Of a stretch of DNA of 57,924 nt, positions 1 to 9,213 are shown one piece after another. The notes beneath the pieces are model-generated. The model was not told where the DNA came from. It saw only the letters and a program-made list of their open reading frames with translations, and did no database searches. Each line of letters opens with the position of its first letter. Position 1 is the stretch's first letter. Position numbers and translations under genes: made by a program. This stretch comes from Bacteroidales bacterium (GTDB lineage: Bacteria > Bacteroidota > Bacteroidia > Bacteroidales > UBA932), in contig JAGCUV010000079.1 of NCBI GenBank assembly GCA_017962705.1, positions 1 through 57,924 on the forward strand, given 5' to 3'.

Positions 1-7
1 CGGCCGC

Positions 8-100
8 CTAGATTCGGAGCCATTTGTCTTCTTCGGCAAATGCTAGATCATAGCTCGCGCACAGGATCTTGATAATGATCAGTAAAACGCGTTTCATCAT
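8..100 (-). pseudogene. 30-codon signal-peptide-like ORF, probably 5' piece of a broken gene
   Basis: The start codon overlaps the TGA of the gene at 97-420 (ATGA), as expected for translational coupling in the same operon. The peptide begins MMKRVLLIIIKIL, a basic start and hydrophobic stretch typical of an export signal. It stops at a TAG at 8-10 after ...EEDKWLRI. The frame stays open beyond that TAG to the window edge, so a longer secreted protein cut by a nonsense change is possible. Too little sequence remains to name a family, and it could also be a chance ORF. Confidence 0.25.
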
Positions 101-420
101 TTTTTGAAGTACTTATTTGCAAATTGAATGTAATTATTCCAGTCGTATTCCGTGATATCATGTTTTCCGGTACGCAGGTGATAGGCGACATTCCCTTCCT
201 GCAACGGGTGTTCCGCTTCCGGCCAGACATTCGTCTGCAAGCCCCGGATACCAAGGAATTCATAGACTTTTGAGGCTTCCCAGGCTTTATAGTACAACTC
301 CACGAAAGAGGTGTCCGCCGCATATACCGGCTGGGGCACAATCGGACGCAAGCTTGATTGGGCCGGCAGATTGAGCGCAAGCATGCCGGTCAAAATCACC
401 AGAAACACGCATTTATTCAT
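97..420 (-). pseudogene. Chimeric remnant: signal peptide and glycosidase-like start joined to a CE15-like C-terminus
   Basis: 107 residues. Residues 1-22 are a signal peptide. Residues 25-46 (PQPVYAADTSFVELYYKAWE) resemble the mature start of Bacteroidota six-hairpin glycosidases. Residues 47-107 look like the end of a CE15 glucuronoyl/acetyl-xylan-type esterase: VYEFLG..GL, then GNVAYHLRTGKHDITEYDW, which holds the usual catalytic His in GKHD, then an aromatic tail. The nucleophile Ser of a CE15 enzyme (GxSRxG) is missing, and a real CE15 protein has about 400 residues, so no activity is expected. The likely origin is a deletion that fused the start of one gene to the end of another, with the junction near position 280. 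It overlaps the upstream GH28 gene by 8 bp, so it is probably still transcribed. The family assignments of both halves come from memory of motifs. Confidence 0.55.
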
Positions 421-1807
421 GGTTTCCGTAGGAAATGTTTTTAAGTTGTAAGCCCGCTATCCGGCCTGTCAGCTTCTTCCGGGCACTGATACCGCAGACA
501 TGGCAGTTGGAAATCACGACGTTTTCGACACATTCTTTTTCCGGCAGGCCATCTATGGTAACAAAGGTTTCACAGCTCTCCACGTTCATATTGTCTATGC
601 TCACGTTGCGAACCATCGGATAGAACCCCCTCGTCCCCAACTCATTGGGCGTGTAGATGAGATCGATGATAAAAGCCGATATCCGGCATTGGGCAACCTG
701 AATGTTGCGGACGTGAATGTTTTCGACAACTCCGCCGCGGCAGGTGTTGGTCTTGATGCGGACCGCGTTGTACATTTCCGGGCTGTTGACCGTACAGTTC
801 TCGGCGTACACATTCCTCACTCCTCCACTGATTTCACTGCCCATGGTTATGGCACCGTGCCCATCCTTCATGACACAATCCCGGATAATGACATCCTCAG
901 TCGGGATTCCCCAGGCGCGTCCGTCCTGGTTCCGTCCGGACTTGATGGCAATGCAGTCGTCCCCGGTGATAAAACGGCACTTTTCAATCAGCACCCCTTT
1001 GCAGGATTCGGGGTCGCAACCGTCATTATTGGGACCATGGCTGTCAACGGTAACACCTCGGACGGTCAAATTTTTGCAGAAAACAGGATGGATGACCCAG
1101 AATGGAGAATTAATAAATGTCAGTCCTTCTATAAGGATATTTTCTCCACCCATGATATTGACAAGTTGGGGACGCAGATAAGCGCCGTCTCCCATGATTC
1201 GTTGGTGATAATCCACCCCGTCCATCACTTGTTGGAAAAGCCATTTGCGGCCATGCGTCCAGGCGCTGGGCATCCCCTCCACATAGCCCCTCTTCTTGTT
1301 CCCGCACATCCACCACCAAGTCTCATTACTGGCGCTGCCGTCCACTACGCCACGCCCCGTAAGGGCTGCATTCTTGAGGGAAGCGCCATAAATCAGCGGC
1401 CGGTAATTATAGCAGTCATACCCTTCCCAGCGTGTCCATACGACGGGAAGGTAGTCTTCATAGCGGGGGCTGAAACGCAGGACACAGCCTTCACAAAGGT
1501 GAAGATTAACATGGTCTTTCAGCACAATCCCGGCCGTGTAGAACACGCCCCGGGGGACCTTTACCACACCACCGCCCCTCGCACTGAGGTCCGCTATAGC
1601 CTGATTGATGAGGGTATCATTGAGATAGTTGGCATCCCCTTCTTTCGCGCCCAGAGCCAGAATATCGAGCGTATCTGCACGAAACACCGGGACCTCTATG
1701 GATGTCAGAATGCGCTCGTACTCTTTTTGAGTCCAATGCGCCTCCCGTTTACAAGAAAGAACGATGCCGACAATGGCGACTACAACAATGATTCGTTTCA
1801 TAGACAA
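413..1807 (-). CDS. GH28 family polygalacturonase-like lipoprotein
   Basis: 464 residues, normal for GH28. A lipoprotein signal ends at Cys19 (VGIVLSC), so the enzyme is probably membrane-anchored in the periplasm or at the surface. The right-handed beta-helix carries the GH28 catalytic signatures: NND at 260-262, GDD at 282-284, GHG at 316-318 and RIK at 350-352. The two Asp of GDD plus the preceding Asp are the catalytic acids in the family. The likely substrate is a galacturonan or other pectic backbone, hydrolysed with inversion; exo or endo action cannot be told. The start overlaps the upstream GH28-like gene by 10 bp. A second ATG two codons in (1801) is also possible. Last intact enzyme of the long minus-strand PUL. 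Confidence 0.88.
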   Translation of the reverse strand: MSMKRIIVVVAIVGIVLSCKREAHWTQKEYERILTSIEVPVFRADTLDILALGAKEGDANYLNDTLINQAIADLSARGGGVVKVPRGVFYTAGIVLKDHVNLHLCEGCVLRFSPRYEDYLPVVWTRWEGYDCYNYRPLIYGASLKNAALTGRGVVDGSASNETWWWMCGNKKRGYVEGMPSAWTHGRKWLFQQVMDGVDYHQRIMGDGAYLRPQLVNIMGGENILIEGLTFINSPFWVIHPVFCKNLTVRGVTVDSHGPNNDGCDPESCKGVLIEKCRFITGDDCIAIKSGRNQDGRAWGIPTEDVIIRDCVMKDGHGAITMGSEISGGVRNVYAENCTVNSPEMYNAVRIKTNTCRGGVVENIHVRNIQVAQCRISAFIIDLIYTPNELGTRGFYPMVRNVSIDNMNVESCETFVTIDGLPEKECVENVVISNCHVCGISARKKLTGRIAGLQLKNISYGNHE

Positions 1808-3231
1808 TCCTCCTTGACAAAAAGCGGTCTGGAATCCGGATAGGCAAAAGCAAAATCAACATGGTTGAAAACCAATCCTCTGACATGCCTAACATACATT
1901 CCGCAAGAAGGCATTACCCCAAACATTTTGGGGTCCGGATACTCATTTTCGATTTCCTTCACAACGGATATTGCATCTGCGGGTGTCATTCCACCCATAG
2001 AATGCAAAGATACATTATTAAATGAAACGTCGGAAACGTAATGGTCTTTGTATCCAGTAATGATGACCCCATAATCGGCCCTGGCGTCCGCCGATTCTAT
2101 GTTACTGAAAGCGAGATGGCTGATAGAGCCGACAGAGCGACCTTCCGGGGAACGCAAACGAGAACCAATCATCACGAAAATCGGACTGTCCGCACAATCT
2201 TTTATGCTTATGTGGTCATAGGACAGGCTGTCGATGACGGCACCATCCGTGCTCTCGACATGAAGGCCGCCGCAGTATTCCAACGTACAATGGGAAACCT
2301 TGATATTCCGAAAGTCTCCACTGCTTTCCGTACCACACTTGATGCGTCCGCTCGATCTTTTTTCTACCGAGGGGTGCTGCGGGCAAGGCTGAACGGGCAG
2401 GTGCTCACCCGAAAGCATCGTACCTCTCGCATATCCGTTGATGGAACAATGGCTGATGCGGATATTCTCGCAGGGAGCATAACGTCCCAAAGCATAGGAT
2501 GTCTTCATGACGAGGGCATCATCCCACGGCGTGTTGATCGTACAATTCTCGACGACGACATCCCGGCAGCCGTCAATATCGATACCGTCACGCTCGCTAT
2601 CCAGCGTAAGACCGGAGAGGGTCATTCCCTCGACACCGGTCGCAAGGATGCAGAAATGTCCTCCGTTATCAATCGTGATGTCTTTGACGACCACGTTTTT
2701 GCATTCTTTCAACGCAATCGCCTTGTTGGCAGTTCCCGGTTTGAGCCGGAAATCGCAGTCGATGACCGTCGAACCCTCCGCGTCCCGGAATCCGTCGGAA
2801 AGCAAAGCGCCGTCAATCTTCCCGACGCCGCAAATCGTGACATTTTCCAGTCCTATACCCCAGATAAGGCTGTTCTTCCAATGACTGTGACCGAAGTCCT
2901 GATAGGAATAGTATGCATTGGGCTCCGCTTCATCGAAACCGGCTTCATCCGTGTATTGCGCCGCCTTCAGAACCGCGCCTCTTTTCAAAAGGAGCGTAAT
3001 ATTGTCTTTCAGCCGGATGGAATAAGAGGCATATACCCCTTTCGGCAGCAACACCGTTCCACCCCCGGCCTGTGCGGCAGCTTCAATCGCCTGGTTGATG
3101 GCCGGAGAGTCAAGGGTTATTCCATCCCCTTTCGCTCCATAATCCCGGACATTGTACACATTCCCTTCTGAACACGACGTAAAAGACAAAAACGCCACCG
3201 CCGCCATACTGCAAAATAGATGTCTTCCCAT
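1798..3231 (-). CDS. GH28-like beta-helix glycosidase lipoprotein
   Basis: 477 residues with a lipoprotein signal (FLSFTSC, Cys20) followed by NVYNVRDYGAKGDG, the classic first strand of pectate-lyase-fold GH28 proteins. The catalytic region differs from the neighbour: RDGIDID (215-220) replaces NTDG, WDDA (236-239) replaces GDDC, and GRIKCGTESSGD (from 295) supplies the RIK-like strand. This variant (PWDDALVMKTSYALGR) occurs in Bacteroidota GH28 proteins thought to act on rhamnogalacturonan or other decorated galacturonides, so it probably complements the GH28 at 413-1807 rather than duplicating it. The ATG shares one base with the upstream stop (TAATG). Family confidence is good, specificity is inferred. 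Confidence 0.8.
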   Translation of the reverse strand: MGRHLFCSMAAVAFLSFTSCSEGNVYNVRDYGAKGDGITLDSPAINQAIEAAAQAGGGTVLLPKGVYASYSIRLKDNITLLLKRGAVLKAAQYTDEAGFDEAEPNAYYSYQDFGHSHWKNSLIWGIGLENVTICGVGKIDGALLSDGFRDAEGSTVIDCDFRLKPGTANKAIALKECKNVVVKDITIDNGGHFCILATGVEGMTLSGLTLDSERDGIDIDGCRDVVVENCTINTPWDDALVMKTSYALGRYAPCENIRISHCSINGYARGTMLSGEHLPVQPCPQHPSVEKRSSGRIKCGTESSGDFRNIKVSHCTLEYCGGLHVESTDGAVIDSLSYDHISIKDCADSPIFVMIGSRLRSPEGRSVGSISHLAFSNIESADARADYGVIITGYKDHYVSDVSFNNVSLHSMGGMTPADAISVVKEIENEYPDPKMFGVMPSCGMYVRHVRGLVFNHVDFAFAYPDSRPLFVKEDCL

Positions 3232-5876
3232 TACTTGGTTATTTCATAGTAGATATGTGCCTTGCCGTCTGTACCGCGTACAGAAATGGAAAAGCAAAGT
3301 TGGTTGTTATTCACCGTTGCCGGAATCTCACTGACACGACTGCCGTCCGCATCCAGCTCGTACACCTTGTAGGAAGCCGGACTGCTGAGCGACAAAGCGA
3401 TATCGGAGCGGCTGATCCGAATGTATTGGCCGGTTCCGTAGGCGACGGTCACTTTTTTGGTTTCATCCGTAAAAGTGGCATTGTTACCGGCGCAGTCAGT
3501 CATATTCACCAGCAACATCCGGCCCGAATCCGACAAATTCGCGCCGTCGAGCGAAGTGACCAGGAGCGTGGCTGGATACAGGCTTGTCGTAGCCGTCAAA
3601 AGGCCGGCCGTCTTCGTCCCCATTCCCTGCTTATAAAGGGCCACCGACTTGTTCGTGATGGCAGAGAACTCCGTCTCCGTGAATGCAATCTGACTGGAAG
3701 GAGCCGTTACGTCCCCTCGCAGGAAAAAGCTCATTACGCCGGCCTCGGAGGCTTTCATCACTTCATCTTTCGACACATCGAAGGAGTTGGGTGTATTTTC
3801 CGAATTATAATTGGAAACTCCTTGCGCATACGCAAAACGCCAGATTCCGTCCCAGCCTCGTTCACGCAGGAAAGCGCTGCCGTGAATGGCCCCAAGGGCC
3901 CTCAAGGCATTCGGAGTACAATGGTTCCATTCCGTCAAAGTATGGGGGACCCCGGATCTGCGGTTAAAGATATTGATCCAGTTGGTTGATGACGTATTGA
4001 CATAGGGAGGAAGATTGAGAAGCGGATTCTCGCCGTCAATGGTCCTCGCCGGCAGGTCTCCGGAAGGATGATCGACATAAGCATGGGAATCATGCACATC
4101 AAAAGACGACAAGCCGGACGCACCGTCTATATAACAACAAGAGTCATAGGCGACAGACAACAGCGACTTGCAATTTTTGGCGTTGCAGTACGCCACCATC
4201 CCGGCATATCCGTTGGACTGTAGCCACTGGACAAAAGTATTCCACATCGTACTTCCGATCGAAACACTGGACGGCGGCATGGCTCCGCTGCCATGACATT
4301 TACTCCAAGCATATTGCACCAAGGCATAATCATAGACCCTATTCTCCCAAGCCTTGCGGTACGGGGGTTCGTTCAGCACCGTCACCATAATGACGGCGGG
4401 CTCTGCGGAATATTTTTTGCCGGTATAAGGATTGGTATGGTCCAGTATGCTATCGGTAAAGTTGCACCAGTTCTGATAGACATTCAAGTAGCCGGACGAA
4501 GCCGCCTTTGAATCGCCGGACAGGGCCGCGCTCGCCAGCATGAGAATCTTGAACACATTGCCATCCATTTCTCCCGTCCCACTGAAGCCCAGGTCTGCAT
4601 AGGTAACTTTTCTCGCGGAGTGAAGGTCGAAGGTTATATACAAACCATTTTTTATCAATTCATTCACGAAATAGTCCATACGGTCCCTGTAGGAATCCCC
4701 CGCTTCATCATTTTCGTTGGCCGCCCACAGCGCATCGTAATGATGCAGGCGTACCGTGTTATAACCGATTCTCGCAAGCCTTTGGGCAAGGGCTGGCGCA
4801 CTTTCCTTGGGCGGAGCGCAAGCGGAGGTGGTAAGATTCGCACCATAGAAAATTTGCTCGACTCCGGCTCTGTTGGCAAATTCGAAATGATTTCCAACAG
4901 CTTTCAGAGCACCGTATTTGCCGGCCGGAGCGTCTATGGCGAAAGAAGAAAAATCCAAGGCGCTTCCCGCGACGATATCCCTTCTCTGGCTTAGTTTGGC
5001 CCACTTCTCACCACCCCTTACCACATACAATCCGGCATCCATGAAGGAAAGTGAGTTTATGGTTCCAAAATCACTGAGCACCCCTCCTTCCAGCGGGTTC
5101 TGGAGGAAATTGGTATATTCTGAGATTTTATCCTCACTATTGGTGAAAACAAATTTCAGCTTGGTCGCCGCGCAAGGTGAACAGAAGACATAGACATCCC
5201 CATTGATCACTTCGCCATCCCGGTAAATCGTGATTTCATCACTACCGCTGACCGAGACAGAGAGGGGGGCTGGAGTCAGAGTTATATTTCCGGCAATGTG
5301 GGTAGATTTGTCTGTATTATCCAAACCGACCACCGTGATGCTTCTCACATCAAGCCCGTCCTTGATACGGAATTTGATAATCGGCAGAAGGTTGGCGGGC
5401 GCGTCCGCATAGGAAAACGACAGATGCGCATCCGACCCACTTTTGGTCAAAGCGCCCGTATAACTGACATTGTAACAGCCAAAATCCGAAAGCAATCCGG
5501 ATTGTAAGGCGTGATTCTGAATCGTGACGCCGGAGTAACCGGAACTTTGCATCTGTACGGATGAAGCCGGATAAATGGCAAAGAGTTCCTTCGATATATC
5601 CAACTGACCTTGCGTCCCGGAGAAAAGGCTCTTATTTCCCGCACTTTCTGCGGTAAGCGTTGTAGAATAAGGCGTACCCTTCGACCAGACCAGAAGCGGA
5701 TCACCCGCGCTCCAAGTAATCTTGAGCGTAGAATCGTCCAATTGGGTTTTGGTACGAGCGCTTTCCAGTTCCAGGGTAATCCTGTTGTCAGAATATCCAC
5801 CCTCCTCCATCTCTTTTTCTTTCACACAGGCGCACAGCAACAGCATCAAGGCGATAATAGGGGCAAATCTCTTCAT
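3231..5876 (-). CDS. Fimbrillin-like domain fused to a clan GH-A glycoside hydrolase, lipoprotein
   Basis: 881 residues from the start at 5876; a longer frame back to 5954 runs inside the upstream gene and is rejected. Lipoprotein signal with Cys16 or Cys18 (LLLCAC). Residues ~30-275 are fimbrillin/Mfa-like (ARTKTQL...ITWSAGDPLLVW). Residues ~285-735 form a GH5-like (beta/alpha)8 barrel: LNEP with acid/base Glu503, and TEWN with nucleophile Glu649. A tail of ~145 residues follows. The block DAPAGKYGxLKxVGxHFEF is shared with the enzyme at 7332-9200, so the two barrels are paralogs. Placed among GH28 enzymes and surface lipoproteins it is probably a surface hydrolase for the same pectic or hemicellulosic glycan. 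I cannot place it in a numbered GH5 subfamily; it may belong to an unassigned family. Confidence 0.75.
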   Translation of the reverse strand: MKRFAPIIALMLLLCACVKEKEMEEGGYSDNRITLELESARTKTQLDDSTLKITWSAGDPLLVWSKGTPYSTTLTAESAGNKSLFSGTQGQLDISKELFAIYPASSVQMQSSGYSGVTIQNHALQSGLLSDFGCYNVSYTGALTKSGSDAHLSFSYADAPANLLPIIKFRIKDGLDVRSITVVGLDNTDKSTHIAGNITLTPAPLSVSVSGSDEITIYRDGEVINGDVYVFCSPCAATKLKFVFTNSEDKISEYTNFLQNPLEGGVLSDFGTINSLSFMDAGLYVVRGGEKWAKLSQRRDIVAGSALDFSSFAIDAPAGKYGALKAVGNHFEFANRAGVEQIFYGANLTTSACAPPKESAPALAQRLARIGYNTVRLHHYDALWAANENDEAGDSYRDRMDYFVNELIKNGLYITFDLHSARKVTYADLGFSGTGEMDGNVFKILMLASAALSGDSKAASSGYLNVYQNWCNFTDSILDHTNPYTGKKYSAEPAVIMVTVLNEPPYRKAWENRVYDYALVQYAWSKCHGSGAMPPSSVSIGSTMWNTFVQWLQSNGYAGMVAYCNAKNCKSLLSVAYDSCCYIDGASGLSSFDVHDSHAYVDHPSGDLPARTIDGENPLLNLPPYVNTSSTNWINIFNRRSGVPHTLTEWNHCTPNALRALGAIHGSAFLRERGWDGIWRFAYAQGVSNYNSENTPNSFDVSKDEVMKASEAGVMSFFLRGDVTAPSSQIAFTETEFSAITNKSVALYKQGMGTKTAGLLTATTSLYPATLLVTSLDGANLSDSGRMLLVNMTDCAGNNATFTDETKKVTVAYGTGQYIRISRSDIALSLSSPASYKVYELDADGSRVSEIPATVNNNQLCFSISVRGTDGKAHIYYEITK

Positions 5877-5880
5877 GGCG

Positions 5881-7335
5881 TTAAATTTCATTAAAGAAAG
5901 GTTGGCTGTCAGAACCCAGGTCTTCCGGAGAAGAAATGGAACCCGAACTGCCATTCGAACTATCCCAGCGAATCCTCCGGTCTACCCAATCGCCGGACGA
6001 AGTCAAGTAATCTCCGCCACAAGAGAGGGCCGCATAGGAAGAACCATTGTTATACTGTATTTTAATAATGTCTCCGGCTTCCACATCAATGCTTACGGAT
6101 GTCAAAATAAAATCTGTACTCGCATAAGAAACCGTATGCACCGGCGTTCCGTTCTTGAGGACACTGCTCGTATGGGAAACAATGCCCGGTTTGGACCAGA
6201 AAGAAAGGACACCCGTTCCGCTTTGGGCGGCTACGAATTCAAAAGAAAATTGACCGACCATCCGTTCATTGCCGGATGCGGAGGAGTTGATGGACGCGGC
6301 GGTCTTTGCCGTCGCCTTCGCCGTTACGACATCGCGGGTGTCATAAGTAGCCAGCCCGGCAAACGGGGTATTGGCGGAAAAACCGGCCGTATTCCACGCT
6401 TTCATAAAAGCCGTTCCCCAATAGGTGCCGAAGGGAGCGCCATCGGGATAATGCAAATCTGCCTTCGTGATGGTAAAGGTGCCGATATGGCTCAGGCTGT
6501 TCTTGTCAATCAGCAAAGGCGCGGTGTTGCAGGCTTCATAGTACGCGTCCGTCGTACAATACGCGCGGAAAAGCATATCATCCAACTGAAATTTGGACCC
6601 GTTGTTGTTTTTGACCGGCACCACCATATAGTAATCCGCCTTTCCGGCTCCGATTTCGCCGACCAATTTGATCTGAGTGCCCGAACCGCCTGAATACGAA
6701 ATTTTCAGCGCGCCGGCATCATCGTATTTCCAATAATTCTTGCAAACCATCGGGCTGGAAGAAGACAACGACAGCGTATCAAGGATCTTGCCGGTCTGGT
6801 TGTCTATGGTAATCTGAAGCAGGTTGTGCAAATTGTGAAAACGGAAAAACGGCTTTTCGGAATCCCCTGCCGTCCATCTGGCACCCAGGCCCATGGCTGC
6901 CGGATCATAACTTCCCGGCACGGCGGTCTGCTCCACCTTGGTAATGACCCTGGGACCTCTTTCGCCCCAGGGGTTCATTTGAGCAGACTCGTCATTGACG
7001 CCATTGACCTCGGCATAGAATTCGTTCTGGTTCGCATCCTGCGGGAGGAGAGCCGACAAAGACGCGCTACTGCCGGAGATGGCGTCAAATTGGGCCAAAG
7101 CCTTGTGGACAGCGCCCTCCGCATCCTTATACCAGACATACACGCTCTCATCCCCCGTCCAGTGGACGGCCGTTCCGTCCAAAACGGTCCGCACCTCTTC
7201 TACATCCGCCGTAAAAGAAACTTTGACATAAGCCTCGGGGGCATCAGAAGACGCTCCCGACGAGACGACGGAAGAGGCAGACTTCGAGCATGAGCAGAGA
7301 ATCACAGCCCAAACAATAGAAAGAATCTTTTTCAT
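5881..7335 (-). CDS. Fimbrillin-like surface lipoprotein with shared C-terminal module
   Basis: 484 residues. Lipoprotein signal (VILCSC, Cys14/16), then a fimbrillin-like domain (~35-290; VRTVLDGTAVHWTGDESVYVW). The C-terminal module (~300-458) starts PFGTYWGTAFMKAWNTAGF and ends RIRW. The same module closes the proteins at 9214-10662 and 11018-12463. No catalytic motif is visible. In PULs such lipoproteins downstream of SusD are usually surface glycan-binding proteins, which is the inferred role. The gene overlaps the enzyme at 7332-9200 by 4 bp (ATGA) and ends 4 bp before the next gene, so it is tightly coupled. Confidence 0.7.
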   Translation of the reverse strand: MKKILSIVWAVILCSCSKSASSVVSSGASSDAPEAYVKVSFTADVEEVRTVLDGTAVHWTGDESVYVWYKDAEGAVHKALAQFDAISGSSASLSALLPQDANQNEFYAEVNGVNDESAQMNPWGERGPRVITKVEQTAVPGSYDPAAMGLGARWTAGDSEKPFFRFHNLHNLLQITIDNQTGKILDTLSLSSSSPMVCKNYWKYDDAGALKISYSGGSGTQIKLVGEIGAGKADYYMVVPVKNNNGSKFQLDDMLFRAYCTTDAYYEACNTAPLLIDKNSLSHIGTFTITKADLHYPDGAPFGTYWGTAFMKAWNTAGFSANTPFAGLATYDTRDVVTAKATAKTAASINSSASGNERMVGQFSFEFVAAQSGTGVLSFWSKPGIVSHTSSVLKNGTPVHTVSYASTDFILTSVSIDVEAGDIIKIQYNNGSSYAALSCGGDYLTSSGDWVDRRIRWDSSNGSSGSISSPEDLGSDSQPFFNEI

Positions 7336-9200
7336 TTCTTGACTATCTCATAATAAATCCGGCCCATACCCATCGGATTATCGGTACTGACCGTAAAAGA
7401 AAGTTCATCCTCGTCCACCGATGTCTTCAATTTCCTGACGCGGGCTCCCGTCGTGTCCAGTTCCCAGACGGAATATTTGCGCGGTTGCGCTATCTTCAAG
7501 CAAATATTGGCAGAGCCGTTTTCGACAATGTGTCCCATCCCCCATCTCAAAAGCAGATTGCGTTCGTTCGTTTCATATTGGGTCCTATTGCCTTGCACGT
7601 CGGTAAGGTGCACCAAAAGCATTCTGGAAGAAGTCTCTATCGGATTTCCATCCAAAGAACTGATCCAAACCGTCGTAGGCAGATTATGGACGTAGGCGGA
7701 AAGAGGGCCGGCCGCGACATTGCCATAGGGAGCAAAGAAACCGCAGGTACGGGGTGTGTTCAAGCGACACTGGCCGGTCAAGGTATCAAGTTGCAAAAGA
7801 TCACCCAGTTCGGACAGATGACGACCGTCCACACGACCCGGATCGGCATCCCGACGCAGGAAAAGGCAGATAGCCGCCCGGTCTGTCGCCTGGGCTAGCG
7901 GGTCCCTCGCCAAGTCAAAATAGGTTGTTGCCACATCTTTGAATTTTGGGTCGTCGGCAAAGGCCTTGTTGTTGTGGGCATAAGCAAAGCGCCACATACC
8001 ATCCCAACCCATGAAGGAAGCCATGGATGCGGCAATGATACCACCCGACCCACGATAGCGGCCGGGACCGGAAAAACTCCACTCCGTGATAACCTGGGGG
8101 ATATCGTCATCCACCGCATACTCTTCGTAGAGCAATTTGGGATCTCTGGCTTTCACCGGATTTTTGTTGAGCAGCGTAGAAGGCAAACTCCAGCTCTTCT
8201 TGGGAAAACGGGGATGATCCACATAGAAATGACTGTCTATGTAATCAAAACCGGACGAGCTGCCCATTCCCTCTGCATCCCAGGCGTTGTTGTCGTTGGA
8301 CAGCAGGGCCTTGCAGCCTAGCGAACGCACATGGTCGGCACAGCGGCGGAAGGCTTTCCGCTGATACCAGCGGCTGAACTCTTTATAGGCCGGACTCCAG
8401 ATTTTGGTCGGTTTTTCCGGATCTTCACCGAACTCGGGATGCTCCTCGCAGAACTCTTTCCACCAGGCCAGAAAGCCCTCGATTTTCAGGAAATTCCCGT
8501 CGCGGTAAGCGGCCGAAATCTTGTTTTCATTCACCAGGGAAATCAGGCAGATAGCCGGCTCGTCCTTGTATGCGCGGCCGTTGTACTGATTGACATGTCC
8601 CAGGAAACTATCGGTAAATTCGCACCAATTTTTGAAATCCTGGTCATCACAGCCGACCAGCCCCTTGAATGTATCCTTCGGGATGATTCCGTCCCGATCT
8701 ACTCCTATCTCACGCCACTTGACGTCGCGGGACACATACAGGTCCGTGGTGATGTAGAAGCCCATTGCAATGGCGTTGGCCAGCAGATAATCCAACATTT
8801 CCTGATTGGCTTCATCCGCCCAGCCTTTGTCGTGGTGGTGGATACGGATGGAGTTGTATCCCAGCATTTTGAGTCGTTTGAGCAATTCGTCGGTCTGGGC
8901 ATGCGAAGGATAGTTCGCGCTGTTGCACAGGTTCACTCCGTAGAAACGCTGGTCCACGCCGGGAAGGCCCTCAAACTCGAAATGCCCGCCCACGGACTTC
9001 AACCATCCATATTTTCCGGCGGGCGCATCCAGAAGGCCCATACCCGAGAAATCCAGCGCGCTGCCCGGTTTGATGTTTTTCCAATACTCCAGGCGGCTCC
9101 ACTGGTCGTTCTCCTGCAGGACGACCCTACTCTCCTGGGCAAACGCCCAGGAGGATACGGTCATCAGAAAGATGCTTAGGATTGCACGATAATGCTTCAT
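7332..9200 (-). CDS. Clan GH-A (GH5-like) glycoside hydrolase, secreted
   Basis: 622 residues. The signal peptide ends in a signal-peptidase-I-like site (WAFAQ, ~22) with no lipobox Cys, so the protein is probably soluble in the periplasm. After a short N-terminal region, the barrel begins with DAPAGKYGWLKSVGGHFEF and QRFYGVNLC. Catalytic candidates are Glu225 in LVNEN (acid/base on strand 4) and Glu373 in TEWS (nucleophile on strand 7). The family-typical His-rich strand IRIHHHDKGW is at ~118-127. The C-terminal ~120 residues look like a beta-sandwich. It is a paralog of the enzyme half of 3231-5876 without its fimbrillin part: one copy anchored, one soluble, suggesting consecutive action outside and inside the outer membrane. 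Substrate unknown. Confidence 0.75.
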   Translation of the reverse strand: MKHYRAILSIFLMTVSSWAFAQESRVVLQENDQWSRLEYWKNIKPGSALDFSGMGLLDAPAGKYGWLKSVGGHFEFEGLPGVDQRFYGVNLCNSANYPSHAQTDELLKRLKMLGYNSIRIHHHDKGWADEANQEMLDYLLANAIAMGFYITTDLYVSRDVKWREIGVDRDGIIPKDTFKGLVGCDDQDFKNWCEFTDSFLGHVNQYNGRAYKDEPAICLISLVNENKISAAYRDGNFLKIEGFLAWWKEFCEEHPEFGEDPEKPTKIWSPAYKEFSRWYQRKAFRRCADHVRSLGCKALLSNDNNAWDAEGMGSSSGFDYIDSHFYVDHPRFPKKSWSLPSTLLNKNPVKARDPKLLYEEYAVDDDIPQVITEWSFSGPGRYRGSGGIIAASMASFMGWDGMWRFAYAHNNKAFADDPKFKDVATTYFDLARDPLAQATDRAAICLFLRRDADPGRVDGRHLSELGDLLQLDTLTGQCRLNTPRTCGFFAPYGNVAAGPLSAYVHNLPTTVWISSLDGNPIETSSRMLLVHLTDVQGNRTQYETNERNLLLRWGMGHIVENGSANICLKIAQPRKYSVWELDTTGARVRKLKTSVDEDELSFTVSTDNPMGMGRIYYEIVKK

Positions 9201-9213
9201 ACGTTAAAAAGTC

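Noticed and set aside
500-1843. 447-codon plus-strand ORF opposite the GH28 gene
   Set aside because: It is the mirror of a gene with clear GH28 motifs; its translation has no domain or signal and is a GC-related shadow.
5876-5954. Longer start for the fimbrillin/GH-A fusion
   Set aside because: The extra 26 codons overlap the previous gene and precede the lipoprotein signal, which must be N-terminal.
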